Positions 1 to 8,703 of a stretch of 64,000 bases of DNA are shown one piece after another. The DNA lies in the NCBI RefSeq assembly GCF_042263505.1, contig NZ_JBHKFI010000001.1, positions 372,001-436,000 on the forward strand, in the 5' to 3' direction. A program made the position numbers and the translations under genes. How positions within the stretch are numbered: the first letter of the stretch is position 1; each line of letters starts with the position of its first letter. The notes below the pieces were generated by a model that saw only the letters and a program-made list of their open reading frames with translations, made no database searches and was not told the DNA's origin. The DNA comes from Bacillus_BE sp042263505 (GTDB lineage Bacteria > Bacillota > Bacilli > Bacillales > Cytobacillaceae).

Positions 1-813
1 CTACTTGAACATGAGGACGTCAAAGCGATTTCTTTTGTTGGATCCCAGCCTGTAGCTAAATATGTTTACCAACAGGCTGCTAAAAATGGAAAGCGTGTTC
101 AAGCTTTGTCTGGTGCGAAAAATCACCATATTATTATGCCTGATGCAGATTTAGATAAGGCCGTCAGCCACGTGATTAGTTCTGCCTATGGAAGTGCTGG
201 TCAACGTTGTATGGCTTGCAGTGCAGTCATCGTTGTGGGGGATAATGAAGCTTTTGTTCAGAAACTTAAGACACAAGCAGATGAGCTTTTGCTTGGCAGT
301 GGATTTGATGAGGATGTGCTACTAACTCCTGTGATTCGTCAATCCCACCGTGAAAAAGTATTAGGATATATTGAAAAGGGAATTGAAGAAGGGGCAACTC
401 TTTTACGAGATGGCCGGAAAGAAATGGAGAAAATAACAGAAGGCACATTCCTTGGCCCTACCATTTTTGATCACGTCACACCGAATATGACGATAGCTAA
501 AGAAGAAATTTTTGCCCCAGTTTTAAGCTTATTACGTGCACAGAATTTGGATGATGCTTTGCGCTATATTGAAAAATCAAGATACGGAAATGGCGCAACA
601 ATTTATACGAAGGATGCTGCAGCTGTTCGAAGGTTCCGGGAAGAAGCAGATGCAGGTATGCTTGGCATTAATGTAGGGGTTCCGGCAACAATGGCTTTCT
701 TCCCATTCTCAGGCTGGAAGGATAGTTTTTATGGAGACTTGCATGTTAATGGCAAAGATGGGGTCAATTTTTATACAAGAAAGAAAATGATCACATCAAG
801 ATATGATTTTTAA
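1..813 (+). CDS. mmsA: Methylmalonate-semialdehyde dehydrogenase (CoA-acylating), 5'-truncated by the window edge
   Basis: The reading frame is open from base 1, so the N-terminal half lies outside the window; 270 codons are visible. The product oxidises methylmalonate semialdehyde or malonate semialdehyde to propionyl-CoA or acetyl-CoA with NAD and CoA (family knowledge). Seen: the aldehyde dehydrogenase nucleophile motif GQRCM with the Cys codon at 208-210, the upstream segment SFVGS, and the C-terminal FSGWKDSFYGDLH and FYTRKK segments typical of MmsA/IolA. A class III aminotransferase follows in the same direction, which fits beta-alanine or valine-type catabolism in which an aminotransferase makes the semialdehyde used here. 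I cannot tell mmsA from iolA without the rest of the locus. Confidence 0.93.
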   Translation, partial: LLEHEDVKAISFVGSQPVAKYVYQQAAKNGKRVQALSGAKNHHIIMPDADLDKAVSHVISSAYGSAGQRCMACSAVIVVGDNEAFVQKLKTQADELLLGSGFDEDVLLTPVIRQSHREKVLGYIEKGIEEGATLLRDGRKEMEKITEGTFLGPTIFDHVTPNMTIAKEEIFAPVLSLLRAQNLDDALRYIEKSRYGNGATIYTKDAAAVRRFREEADAGMLGINVGVPATMAFFPFSGWKDSFYGDLHVNGKDGVNFYTRKKMITSRYDF

Positions 814-853
814 AAATATTTTGTGGCAATTGACAGGGTGTTGATTGCCTTCA

Positions 854-1074
854 TTTTCACTTTATCCCACTCTTAACGGACATTTTGACTCCCACTTCAA
901 GATTCTGAGAATACGAAGAAGATAAGTGGGAGATCAACTGTCCGTAAAGGTCCGATAAGTGAAATAAGATTTTTCTTTGGGCTTCAGCCCTTAGAAAAAT
1001 CAATCAGGCTCTGCGTGACTAACCATCAGTGGGGGGATGAATGAAAACCCCCACTGATGGAAGTTTCACTTTAT
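854..1074. repeat. Structured intergenic element: three successive hairpins flanked by an 11-bp direct repeat
   Basis: The gap after mmsA is almost entirely base-paired. Hairpin 1 is nested: CACTTTATC near 858-866 faces GATAAGTG at 954-961, ACGGACA at 876-882 faces TGTCCGT at 940-946, and CTCCCACTT faces AAGTGGGAG. Hairpin 2 (969-1001) pairs GATTTTTCT with AGAAAAATC around GGGCT/AGCCC. Hairpin 3 is a perfect 13-bp stem, 1023-1035 with 1048-1060. The sequence TTTCACTTTAT occurs at both 855-865 and 1064-1074. This looks like a repetitive or mobile structured element rather than a simple terminator; that reading is inference. Confidence 0.55.
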
Positions 1075-1110
1075 GTTTATTCAAAATAATAGATCAGGGA
1101 GTGAAGGCGT

Positions 1111-2466
1111 ATGGTCCAAGTAAGGCAAAATAAAGAAATTATGAACAAAGACGAAAAGTATATTTGGCATTCTATGAAGCCATATAACCCCGATGCAACG
1201 ATGATTATTGAGAAATCTGAGGGATCATGGTTAACAGACATCAATGGGCATAAATATTTGGATGCGATGGCTGGCCTTTGGTGTGTTAACGTAGGATACG
1301 GGAGGGAGGAATTAGCTGAGGCAGCGTTCAAGCAATTAAAAGAAAATGCTTATACTCCATTATCTCAAAGCCATATTTCTGCTGTAAAACTAGGTGAAAA
1401 AATCAATGAATTACTCGGAGATGAGTATGTTATTTTCTTCTCCAATAGTGGATCTGAAGCAAATGAAACGGCTTTTAAGATTGCACGGCAATATCATCAG
1501 CAAAGAGGAGAATATTCACGGTACAAAATTGTTTCAAGGTATCGGTCCTATCACGGAAATTCCATGGGTGCATTATCTGCAACAGGGCAGGCGCAGAGAA
1601 AATATAAATATGAACCGCTAGCTCCGGGCTTTATTCATGTTACCCCACCCGATATGTATCGCTCACCTGAAAAAGGTACATTAAATCCATTGGAATTGGA
1701 GTCCGTTCAAGCTGTGGATCGTGTCATGACTTGGGAGTTAGGTGAAACCATTGCGGCAATGATCATGGAGCCGATAATTACAGGTGGAGGGGTGTTAATT
1801 CCTCCAGAGGGATATTTGAAAGGGATTAAGTCTGTTTGTGAAAAACATGGTGCACTCCTGATTGTCGATGAAGTAATCTGTGGATTTGGTCGTACAGGAA
1901 AGCCATTTGGCTTTATGAACTATGATGTCAAACCAGACATTATTACGATGGCAAAGGGCTTAACAAGTGCTTATCTTCCTTTATCAGCTACTGCGGTACG
2001 CAGGGAAATATATGAGGCGTTTAAAGGCTCAGAGGAATATGATTACTTCCGACATGTCAATACTTTTGGGGGTTCCCCGTCAGCCTGTGCCTTAGCACTG
2101 AAAAATATTGAAATCATGGAGAGAGAAGATTTATTTAACCGTTCACGTGATATGGGTGGGATGTTGCTTAAGCAGTTGCAAGAGTTATTGAAAGATCATC
2201 CTAAGGTTGGAAGCGTTCGTGGAAAGGGATTATTGATTGGCATCGAGTTAGTTAAAGATAAATCTTCAAAAGAACCATTGGAAGTAAAAGAAATCAATGA
2301 AGTCATTGCCATATGTAAGCAAAAAGGGGTTTTAATTGGGAAAAACGGTGCCACTGTAGCTGGTTTCAATAATGTCTTAACACTTTCACCGCCGTTAAAT
2401 ATTTTTGAAGAGGATTTAACATTCTTGATTGACACTCTTGTGGAGGGATTGGAGATAATAAAATAA
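1111..2466 (+). CDS. Class III (omega) aminotransferase, PLP-dependent
   Basis: A 451-residue fold-type I aminotransferase of the beta-alanine/omega-amino acid:pyruvate group. Seen: the cofactor-binding run IVDEVICGFGRTG, the PLP lysine in MAKGLTSAY (about K282), and SNSGSEANETAFKIAR near residue 110, which binds the phosphate. The start at 1111 is preceded by GGGAG at a good distance; an in-frame ATG at 1141 is an alternative. Next to mmsA, the simplest role is transfer of an amino group from beta-alanine or 3-aminoisobutyrate to pyruvate, feeding semialdehyde to MmsA. That substrate is inferred from the neighbour only; taurine or other omega-amines are possible. Confidence 0.9.
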   Translation: MVQVRQNKEIMNKDEKYIWHSMKPYNPDATMIIEKSEGSWLTDINGHKYLDAMAGLWCVNVGYGREELAEAAFKQLKENAYTPLSQSHISAVKLGEKINELLGDEYVIFFSNSGSEANETAFKIARQYHQQRGEYSRYKIVSRYRSYHGNSMGALSATGQAQRKYKYEPLAPGFIHVTPPDMYRSPEKGTLNPLELESVQAVDRVMTWELGETIAAMIMEPIITGGGVLIPPEGYLKGIKSVCEKHGALLIVDEVICGFGRTGKPFGFMNYDVKPDIITMAKGLTSAYLPLSATAVRREIYEAFKGSEEYDYFRHVNTFGGSPSACALALKNIEIMEREDLFNRSRDMGGMLLKQLQELLKDHPKVGSVRGKGLLIGIELVKDKSSKEPLEVKEINEVIAICKQKGVLIGKNGATVAGFNNVLTLSPPLNIFEEDLTFLIDTLVEGLEIIK

Positions 2467-2946
2467 TGCTCTTTTCGTAAACTATGTTTCTTTTGGAATA
2501 AATAAGTTAGATGCTCATTCAGATATCTCTTGCTGATTGAAAAGTATTTGTGACGGGACTCAGACATTAGGAAGTATATGGGGATTGCATGATGATCGAG
2601 TCCAAATCAAGGGCAAATTCGGACGGCAAAAAAAATGCTGCCTCATACTCGCGAGTATTTGAATCATCGCACGAGAAAATGGTATTTTCGAGCATTTTTA
2701 TGAAGTCGCGAATAAAAAGGTTGTTTTCAAGAGATTGAAATGCTTGTCCAAAAAATAAACAATCTTTGAGAAAGCAGCGCTAAATAAAAATACCAAGGTC
2801 ATTTGTAGACGTTCGTCTAATTTAATGACCTTGGTATTTTTATTATAATATGTTAATTCGCTATTGATAAGATGAATAAAATGGTATGATAATTATTCAT
2901 GCTAGTAATACTTAGATTATTTATCTTACAAAGGACGTGAATACAC
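2467..2946. other. 480-bp gap containing a strong AT-flanked hairpin
   Basis: No convincing gene is seen between the aminotransferase and the GIY-YIG gene. The 3' part holds a very stable hairpin at 2787-2840: a 17-bp perfect stem (AAAATACCAAGGTCATT with its complement) enclosing a smaller TAGAC/GTCTA stem. With T/A runs on both sides it can act as a bidirectional terminator. The part before it (about 2580-2780) has short palindromes such as ACTCGCGAGT at 2648-2657 but no recognisable coding content. Confidence 0.6.
2787..2842. terminator. Bidirectional hairpin terminator candidate
   Basis: Stem 2787-2803 with 2824-2840, 17 paired bases, inner stem 2806-2810 with 2815-2819, A-run before and T-run after. 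It lies downstream of the aminotransferase and 100 bp before the next gene. Confidence 0.65.
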
Positions 2947-3321
2947 GTGATTAAAATTGAAATTCCAACACCGGATTTGACCATTACAGAAAGACAGCAA
3001 AAGCCTCAAGAAAATGAACCATTAATCAAACCGATTTATGGGTTCATCGATTTTCATCGCATTCCAAGGGATAAAGGGGGAATTTTTCTCTTTTTTAATA
3101 TTAATGATGAGCTTCTTTTTGTCGGTAAGGCACGAAAGCTTAGACAAAGAATAAAAAAACATTTTGAGGATAATGTCTCTCCAATGAAAACCCATCGAGA
3201 TGAAGTTCATCGAATTGATGTAATACTTGTGGATGATCCAATGGAACGTGAAATATATGAAACCTATATCATTAATAAACTTCAGGCAAAATATAATATT
3301 GATAAAGTATTTTTTCGCTAA
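2947..3321 (+). CDS. Small GIY-YIG nuclease-fold protein
   Basis: 124 residues, GTG start preceded by AAAGGACG. The C-terminal two thirds match the UvrC-type GIY-YIG catalytic fold: GGIFLFFN then LLFVGKARKLRQRIKKHF (about residues 44-77), with the conserved Arg in the second element and a Glu in EREIYETY near residue 100. Members cleave DNA next to a branched or damaged site in UvrC, but stand-alone copies of this size in Bacillus have no settled role. The first Tyr of the GIY motif is replaced (GIF) and YIG reads FVG, which is common in this group. It is a single gene with its own start signals and is not obviously in an operon. Confidence 0.75.
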   Translation: MIKIEIPTPDLTITERQQKPQENEPLIKPIYGFIDFHRIPRDKGGIFLFFNINDELLFVGKARKLRQRIKKHFEDNVSPMKTHRDEVHRIDVILVDDPMEREIYETYIINKLQAKYNIDKVFFR

Positions 3322-3434
3322 GAAATAAATTTTACCCTCCAAAATTAACCATTGAAGTCTTAAAGTTATCCTCTAATAAAGATAAACGAAAGGGGCATAC
3401 TAATCACAAAAGGTTGTTTTGGGAGGGTTTTGCT

Positions 3435-5102
3435 TTGGATGCAAATGAGGGATTGCTATCAATTTTTGCTTTAGGTGGGTTGTATGAAATTGGGAAAAAT
3501 ATGTACGCCATTCAATATGCTGAAGAAATGATTATCATTGACTGCGGTAATAAATTTCCAGATGAAAACTTATTAGGAATTGATTTGATTATCCAAGATC
3601 TCACCTTTTTAGTTGAAAATCAGGATAAAGTAAAAGCGCTAATTGTTACTCATGGGCATGAAGATCATATAGGAGGCGTACCTTATTTTTTAAAAAAAAT
3701 GAATGTCCCCGTCTATGCTACGAGGTTTACATTAGGCTTAATCGAATTAAAGTTAGAGGAACATAAAATCCTTAGAGAGACGAAGCTCGTGGAAATTGAC
3801 AGGGATTCAAAGTTACAATTTGAGCATATTACAGCAAGTTTTTTCAAGGTGAATCATAGCATTCCGGACTGTCTTGGCATTGTTTTTGATACTCCAGAAG
3901 GAACAGTCGTACATACTGGCGATTTCAAATTTGATTTAACTCCTGCTAATCGAGAGCATGCCGATATTCACAAGATGGCTGAAATTGGGTCAAAAGGGGT
4001 CTTGTTATTATTATCTGAAAGTACGAATGCTGAACGACCGGGTTTCACGCCATCAGAGAAAACGGTCGGGGAACAAATTGATGAGGCTTTTATAAAGGCA
4101 ACGGGCAAGGTGATTCTTTCTACTTTTGCCTCCAATATTAATCGGATTCAACAAGTGGTTGATGCTGCTCGAAAAACCAGAAGGAAACTTGCTTTACTTG
4201 GACGTAGTATGGTCAATGTCATTGATGTTGCTATCCAAAGAGGATATTTACAGGTCCCAGAAGGAATGATGATAGATGCAAATCAAATTAATGATATGAG
4301 TCCAGAAAATGTCGCGATTTTATGTACAGGTAGTCAGGGGGAACCGCTGGCTGCACTTGCTCGCTTATCAACCGGAAACTATCGTGGTGTCGACATAGTA
4401 CATGGAGATACCGTTATTTTAGCGGCAGGTCCAATTCCAGGTAACGAGAAAAATGTCTCTAAAATTGTAGATAATTTATTTTCCTTAGGGGCAAAAGTAA
4501 TTTATGGGTCAGGGAAAGGAATGCATGTATCTGGTCATGGGTATCAAGAGGATCTAAAGCTGATGTTAACCTTTATGAAACCAACATATCTGGTTCCTAT
4601 ACATGGTGAATTACGCATGCTATATTTGCATCGTCAATTAGCGGAATCAGTCGGAGTTAAGGAAGAGAATACCTTTATCATGAAAAATGGAGAGGTTCTT
4701 GATATCATAAATGGCAAAGCTCGTCAGACCCGAAGCTTTCCAGCAGGTGAGACCTATATAGATGGAATCGGAGTTGGGGATATCGGTGAAATTGTCCTTC
4801 GCGATCGTAAACAGTTATCGGAGGACGGTATGCTTGTTATTGTATTAACCATGAGTAAAACAGATAAAAAATTATTAGCAGAGCCGGACATGATTACTCG
4901 GGGATTTGTTTATGCCAGGGATTCTGAAGAATTATTAAAAGAAATTAACAGGCTTATTAAGAAAAATGTGAAAGAGCTTTTAGATGCAAATAATACACAA
5001 TGGAATGCAATAAAAATAAGTCTTAAGAAATCAGTTGGTCAACATTTGTTTAATCGGACAAAAAGAAAGCCAATGATTCTTCCGATTATTATTGAGGTTT
5101 AG
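3435..5102 (+). CDS. Ribonuclease J1-like metallo-beta-lactamase ribonuclease
   Basis: A 555-residue RNase J family enzyme (5'-3' exo- and endoribonuclease of Firmicutes). The full metal-binding motif HGHEDH sits at about residues 73-78, and HTGDFKFD, the beta-CASP region and the ending PMILPII(I)EV all match RNase J1. RNase J2 of Bacillus subtilis has a degraded metal motif, so this is J1-type by its active site. I chose TTG at 3435 because GGGAGGG lies 8 bases upstream and the length then equals that of B. subtilis RNase J1; an in-frame TTG at 3414 has no such site. The context (GIY-YIG gene, DUF2187) is not the usual rnjA locus (next to rpoY/ykzG), so it may be an extra paralogue. Confidence 0.9.
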   Translation: MDANEGLLSIFALGGLYEIGKNMYAIQYAEEMIIIDCGNKFPDENLLGIDLIIQDLTFLVENQDKVKALIVTHGHEDHIGGVPYFLKKMNVPVYATRFTLGLIELKLEEHKILRETKLVEIDRDSKLQFEHITASFFKVNHSIPDCLGIVFDTPEGTVVHTGDFKFDLTPANREHADIHKMAEIGSKGVLLLLSESTNAERPGFTPSEKTVGEQIDEAFIKATGKVILSTFASNINRIQQVVDAARKTRRKLALLGRSMVNVIDVAIQRGYLQVPEGMMIDANQINDMSPENVAILCTGSQGEPLAALARLSTGNYRGVDIVHGDTVILAAGPIPGNEKNVSKIVDNLFSLGAKVIYGSGKGMHVSGHGYQEDLKLMLTFMKPTYLVPIHGELRMLYLHRQLAESVGVKEENTFIMKNGEVLDIINGKARQTRSFPAGETYIDGIGVGDIGEIVLRDRKQLSEDGMLVIVLTMSKTDKKLLAEPDMITRGFVYARDSEELLKEINRLIKKNVKELLDANNTQWNAIKISLKKSVGQHLFNRTKRKPMILPIIIEV

Positions 5103-5132
5103 GGGAATATACACAAAAAAGGGGTTTGATTT

Positions 5133-5345
5133 ATGGAAGAAGCAGTTTCAAAGGAGCCGAAAAAAGGAAAAAAGGCGAAGGAAGGTGATATGATTCAAAT
5201 CGTAAAAGGGATCGAAAAGGGAAAGAAGGGCAAGGTAGTGGTTGTTCGTGAAAATTCAGTCATTGTAGAAATCGGAAGGAATGTAAAAAAGGACGAACCG
5301 ATCAAAACCGTTGTCAATCATCAAAATTATAAAATGATCCATTGA
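5133..5345 (+). CDS. DUF2187 (YkvS-like) small KOW-type protein
   Basis: 70 residues with a very basic N-terminus (EPKKGKKAKEG) followed by a KOW-like small barrel: GDMIQIVKGIEKGKKGKVVVV and a closing PIKTVVNHQNYKMI. DUF2187 proteins of about 60 residues are common in Bacillus and have no established role; KOW barrels often bind RNA or ribosomes. It begins 30 bp after the RNase J gene and is probably cotranscribed with it, ending at the terminator at 5366-5394. Confidence 0.75.
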   Translation: MEEAVSKEPKKGKKAKEGDMIQIVKGIEKGKKGKVVVVRENSVIVEIGRNVKKDEPIKTVVNHQNYKMIH

Positions 5346-5365
5346 AATAGATTCTGGTTAGTTTT

Positions 5366-5394
5366 CCGTAATTCATTGAGTTACGGTTTTTTTT
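5366..5394 (+). terminator. Rho-independent terminator
   Basis: CCGTAA at 5366-5371 pairs with TTACGG at 5381-5386, followed by nine T. It closes the RNase J / DUF2187 unit. Confidence 0.85.
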
Positions 5395-5474
5395 TACAAA
5401 GCAGCATCCAATCTACCTTGTTATACGATGTATATTGTTATAAAATGGTATTGTAAATATTTGGAGGTATCTGT

Positions 5475-5801
5475 ATGGACAGAGAACTGCTAAAAGGAAG
5501 TATTGAAATCTTATTGCTTTCTTTATTAGTAGAAAAAGATAGTTACGGGTATGAAATGACGAAAAAATTACGGGCATTAAGTGATGGAGCCTACCACATG
5601 AATGAAGGAACACTCTACCCAGCTTTGAAGCGGTTAGAAATGAAGGAATGTGTGTCATCTTATTGGAACTTAGGACCTGAGGGCACAAGGCGAAAATATT
5701 ATTCGATAACTGAAACTGGTCATAGAGTACTTTCAGAAAAACTAAATAATTGGAAACAGATGAATCAATTAATTTCTAAAACACTGGGGGGATATTCATG
5801 A
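5475..5801 (+). CDS. PadR family transcriptional regulator
   Basis: 108 residues, a winged-helix PadR protein of the short type. Seen: LLKGSIEILLLSLL, SYGYEM, NEGTLYPALKRLE (recognition helix) and GTRRKYYSITETG (wing). PadR proteins repress the membrane-protein operon they start. The stop overlaps the next start (ATGA, 5798-5801), so this regulator and the two membrane genes after it form one unit. A possible promoter is TTGTTA near 5418 with TATAAA about 15 bp later. Confidence 0.92.
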   Translation: MDRELLKGSIEILLLSLLVEKDSYGYEMTKKLRALSDGAYHMNEGTLYPALKRLEMKECVSSYWNLGPEGTRRKYYSITETGHRVLSEKLNNWKQMNQLISKTLGGYS

Positions 5802-6445
5802 ACGAAATCGAACGCTATCTACTAGATATCATCGAGGATTTACCTATTAGTGATCATGAAAAAGTGGAAATGTATGAGGAGTTTACGAATCATCTAAATG
5901 AACACATTCGAGAGCTTATGATAAAGGGATATACAGAGAAAGAAGCTACTCTGCAAGCAATAGAATCATTTGGTTCGAAAAATAAAATAAATCGGGAAAT
6001 GAAGAAAGTATTGTTCCCGTTTTTTAAAGTTGCCCGTTATTTGAGTAGTGTTCTGGGGGTTACCTTCGTCTTTTGGATACTCTCCTATTCTGTGATGGAG
6101 TATTATCATCCAGAGTTTGAAAATTCTGTCCCTATTATAAGTGTGATAGCAGGAATGGGTATCATCGCAATATTAGCAGGTGCTGCAGAGGCCATTTTTG
6201 AGGCAATTTGTGATCAATTTTCTTCGAAATGGATAGCTAACCCATGGTTTGTCTTTATGGTTCCCTCCCTTTTCATAGGAGGACTCATGATAAGTCCTTA
6301 CTTTGATCATCCAGACCAATACCTTGAAGGTCGATGGTTGGACCTTATTTCAATTCCGTTAGGTGCAGTCATTTATATGATTTTTAGAGAGTTATTTACA
6401 GCAATCTTTGGTCAAAGAAATCGTTATTTTAAAAAGGCGGAATAG
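5798..6445 (+). CDS. HAAS-domain membrane protein of a PadR operon
   Basis: 215 residues. The N-terminal 75 residues are a soluble helical HAAS-type domain (MNEIERYLLDIIEDL, then YTEKEATLQAIESFG), which in this family accompanies PadR regulators. It is followed by four likely membrane helices: YLSSVLGVTFVFWILSYSV, IISVIAGMGIIAILAGA, WFVFMVPSLFIGGLMI and LISIPLGAVIYMIF. Such proteins are thought to sense or act at the membrane with the PadR repressor, but no biochemical activity is established. It overlaps the padR stop by 4 bp. Confidence 0.75.
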   Translation: MNEIERYLLDIIEDLPISDHEKVEMYEEFTNHLNEHIRELMIKGYTEKEATLQAIESFGSKNKINREMKKVLFPFFKVARYLSSVLGVTFVFWILSYSVMEYYHPEFENSVPIISVIAGMGIIAILAGAAEAIFEAICDQFSSKWIANPWFVFMVPSLFIGGLMISPYFDHPDQYLEGRWLDLISIPLGAVIYMIFRELFTAIFGQRNRYFKKAE

Positions 6446-6485
6446 AAGGGAGTAACTCATATATTTAAGGGGGGGAAGGGAAATC

Positions 6486-7814
6486 TTGAAAGGAAAGCGA
6501 ATCGTCCATTACTTAATTGGAATTACTGCGTTTTTATTGGTAAGTGCAATTGTTTATAGTATCCTTCGGGATGATGACCCTTATCAATATTTTACTGGAA
6601 TTGGAGATAGCTTTGATATATCCCCAGATGACAAAGAATACATGTTTCCTTATTTTTTGAATGGAAATGAGGCCATTTATAGCGCTAATATAGATGGAAC
6701 AAATGTAAAAAAATTAACCAATCCGCAGAAGGAAAGACATCTTCAACCTCGGTATTCTCAGGATGGTTTGAGAATTTTGTTTTTATCACAAAATGATAAG
6801 CGAATTAACTCCCTAGTAGTAGCCAATCGTGATGGAACTGGTCAAAAAAAATGGACATCAAACAAGATGCATGTAAGAGAGGCCGTTTTTTCACCGAATA
6901 ATTATTTGATATTTTATATTGGAATGCCTGCTGAAGACTTTTTAAAAGCAGAAGGGGAAACATCAGAAGGTTATGACTTATATTCAATTAATTTAAGGAA
7001 TGGGAAAATGGATCAATTAACAGATCATAATGAGTTTGATATGGATTCTCTCTCAGTATCAGCAAATGGAAAGGAAGTCTTTTATAGCATTTTTGCAGCG
7101 GATCGAAAGAAACTTATCGCTTATTCAATTGTAACTGGAGATGAACATGCGGCAATTGGGTCAGAAAATCTCTCAACAGAAAGCTACTCCTTTCAAATAT
7201 CACCTGACGCAAGCCAAGCCCTTTTCACAACTATCTCAGAAGAATCTCGGAAAAGTCATCTTTTTAAATATGAACTATTTCTCAAGGATATGAAAAGTGG
7301 GAAAGTAAAGAGATTGACCCATTTAAACTCTCATGTTTCTTCACCAAGATTTTTCCACCACAGTAATCAAATCACCTTATTAGATAATGATAATTGGGCT
7401 AGTGAGCCTGCCACCTATAAATTTTATCATGTTGATCTTGAGACGAATAAACTACAGCCAATTTCGTTTCATTTACCTGAAAAGAAAGTAATGGGTTTGA
7501 TGGTTCTCAAGTGGATTGATGAAATGGTCAACAGTAGTACTGTCACAGGATTATATATCCTGCTCATGATGCTTTTTACAATTCAATTACACTTTTATTC
7601 TCTTAAAGATAGAACTTATTTACCAGGAATTATTAGTATTTGCCTTACCATCCTTACTTTTATTAGCAGCATTTTCGTAACGATTATTACAAAGGACCCT
7701 TGGGCTGGAATGGCGATTGGAATGATTACAGCTGTTTTATTTGGGTCTACAATATTTATATTATTTTTTGCTCTTCTATTAAATCTACTAGGGAAGAGAA
7801 GATGGGCATCTTAA
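6486..7814 (+). CDS. Membrane-anchored TolB-like beta-propeller protein
   Basis: 442 residues, TTG start after an AAGGG run. One N-terminal membrane helix (about residues 8-25) is followed by an extracytoplasmic domain with several PD40/TolB-type propeller blades: DSFDISPDDKEYMF, PRYSQDGLRILFLS, EAVFSPNNYLIFYI, LSVSANGKEVFYS and FQISPDASQALFT. The C-terminus has three or four membrane helices (about 355-440). It is the third gene of the PadR operon. The likely location is a sensor or binding domain outside the membrane; the ligand is unknown. Confidence 0.7.
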   Translation: MKGKRIVHYLIGITAFLLVSAIVYSILRDDDPYQYFTGIGDSFDISPDDKEYMFPYFLNGNEAIYSANIDGTNVKKLTNPQKERHLQPRYSQDGLRILFLSQNDKRINSLVVANRDGTGQKKWTSNKMHVREAVFSPNNYLIFYIGMPAEDFLKAEGETSEGYDLYSINLRNGKMDQLTDHNEFDMDSLSVSANGKEVFYSIFAADRKKLIAYSIVTGDEHAAIGSENLSTESYSFQISPDASQALFTTISEESRKSHLFKYELFLKDMKSGKVKRLTHLNSHVSSPRFFHHSNQITLLDNDNWASEPATYKFYHVDLETNKLQPISFHLPEKKVMGLMVLKWIDEMVNSSTVTGLYILLMMLFTIQLHFYSLKDRTYLPGIISICLTILTFISSIFVTIITKDPWAGMAIGMITAVLFGSTIFILFFALLLNLLGKRRWAS

Positions 7815-7896
7815 AAACGCTCAGGATGCAAAGTATTAGATGGAAAAGTTCGTTTTGCACAAAAATGCTTGGCTGACTTTTTATTTGTAAAATAAA

Positions 7897-8394
7897 CTAT
7901 GAAGGAACTATTCGTACAGATGTACCATTAGGCACAATAGAAGCAAGTTCAAGTACATCTTTGTTATGCATACGAATACACCCGCTTGAAACCATTTTGC
8001 CAATGGAATAGGGATTATTGGTGCCGTGAATACCATACCCTACTTTTGATAGTGAAAGCCACATCACTCCATATGGCCCACCAGGATTTGGCTCACGATT
8101 CACAATCACAAATTCGCCAACTGGGGTTTGGGTGACCATTTTTCCAATACCAACCGGAAAAGTACGAATTAAGCGATTATTATTAAATAATGATAGGGAT
8201 CTTTTGTTTAATGAAACTTGAATTCGGTATGGGATTGAATCAGGGGAGGGTAACCCCGGAATACTTATCAATTGTCCTGGGATTATGAAATTTGGATTTA
8301 CGTGAGGGTTGGCCCTTAATATCTGTTGTAAACTTCTGCGATAATTACGAGCGATAATAGATAAGGTTTCTCCCTTTTTTACTACATGCTGCAT
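7897..8394 (-). CDS. ykuD: L,D-transpeptidase with LysM domain, YkuD
   Basis: 165 residues, close to B. subtilis YkuD in length and layout: a LysM peptidoglycan-binding domain (VKKGETLSIIARNY to about residue 48) and a YkuD catalytic domain. The catalytic cysteine is C139 in SSGCIRMHNKD, with His at about 123 in YGIHGTNNP. The enzyme forms 3-3 cross-links in peptidoglycan; in B. subtilis it is linked to sporulation. The start is ATG at 8394 because AAAGGAG lies 9 bases upstream; a longer TTG start at 8403 would sit on the binding site. There is no signal peptide, as in the B. subtilis protein. Confidence 0.95.
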   Translation of the reverse strand: MQHVVKKGETLSIIARNYRRSLQQILRANPHVNPNFIIPGQLISIPGLPSPDSIPYRIQVSLNKRSLSLFNNNRLIRTFPVGIGKMVTQTPVGEFVIVNREPNPGGPYGVMWLSLSKVGYGIHGTNNPYSIGKMVSSGCIRMHNKDVLELASIVPNGTSVRIVPS

Positions 8395-8455
8395 GAGTAT
8401 CAACTCCTTTAATGATCATAATATGCAAAAAAAGAGGTTGGGGAATTAATTATAG

Positions 8456-8632
8456 AAGAAATTAAGGTTATCTAAGGGTGATGAACGGTTATTAGAAGTA
8501 AGTGCTGAAGAAAAAAGCTGGGTATCGGTGGATGATAACAGAAAAGAGGAAATTCTCTTCAAAAAGATGTTTACCTTGATGAAAGAAATGAAAAATAAGA
8601 AAAAAATCCATGACCGATATAAGTACATATAA
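8456..8632 (+). pseudogene. Open frame without a start, possible gene remnant
   Basis: A 58-codon open stretch with coding-like composition: KGDERLLEVSAEEKSW, then EEILFKKMFTLMKEMKNKKK, ending HDRYKYI. There is no ATG, GTG or TTG with a ribosome site near its beginning; the first ATG is halfway along. I do not recognise the family. It could be the tail of a lost gene between ykuD and the DUF3231 gene, or chance. Confidence 0.25.
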
Positions 8633-8703
8633 GAAATAAGTACAGATATTTAGTGAATCAATCTTATTATCAGTTCTTTTCAAACATTCTAATATAGATA
8701 AAT

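Noticed and set aside
1023..1060. Simple terminator of mmsA
   Set aside because: The stem is perfect, but it lacks a T-run and is the last of three linked hairpins in a flanked element, so a plain terminator does not explain the region.
2196..2567. 123-codon minus-strand frame overlapping the aminotransferase end
   Set aside because: Most of it is antisense to a conserved class III aminotransferase; no ribosome site.
3435..5102. RNase J2
   Set aside because: The metal-binding HGHEDH motif is complete, unlike the altered motif of B. subtilis J2.
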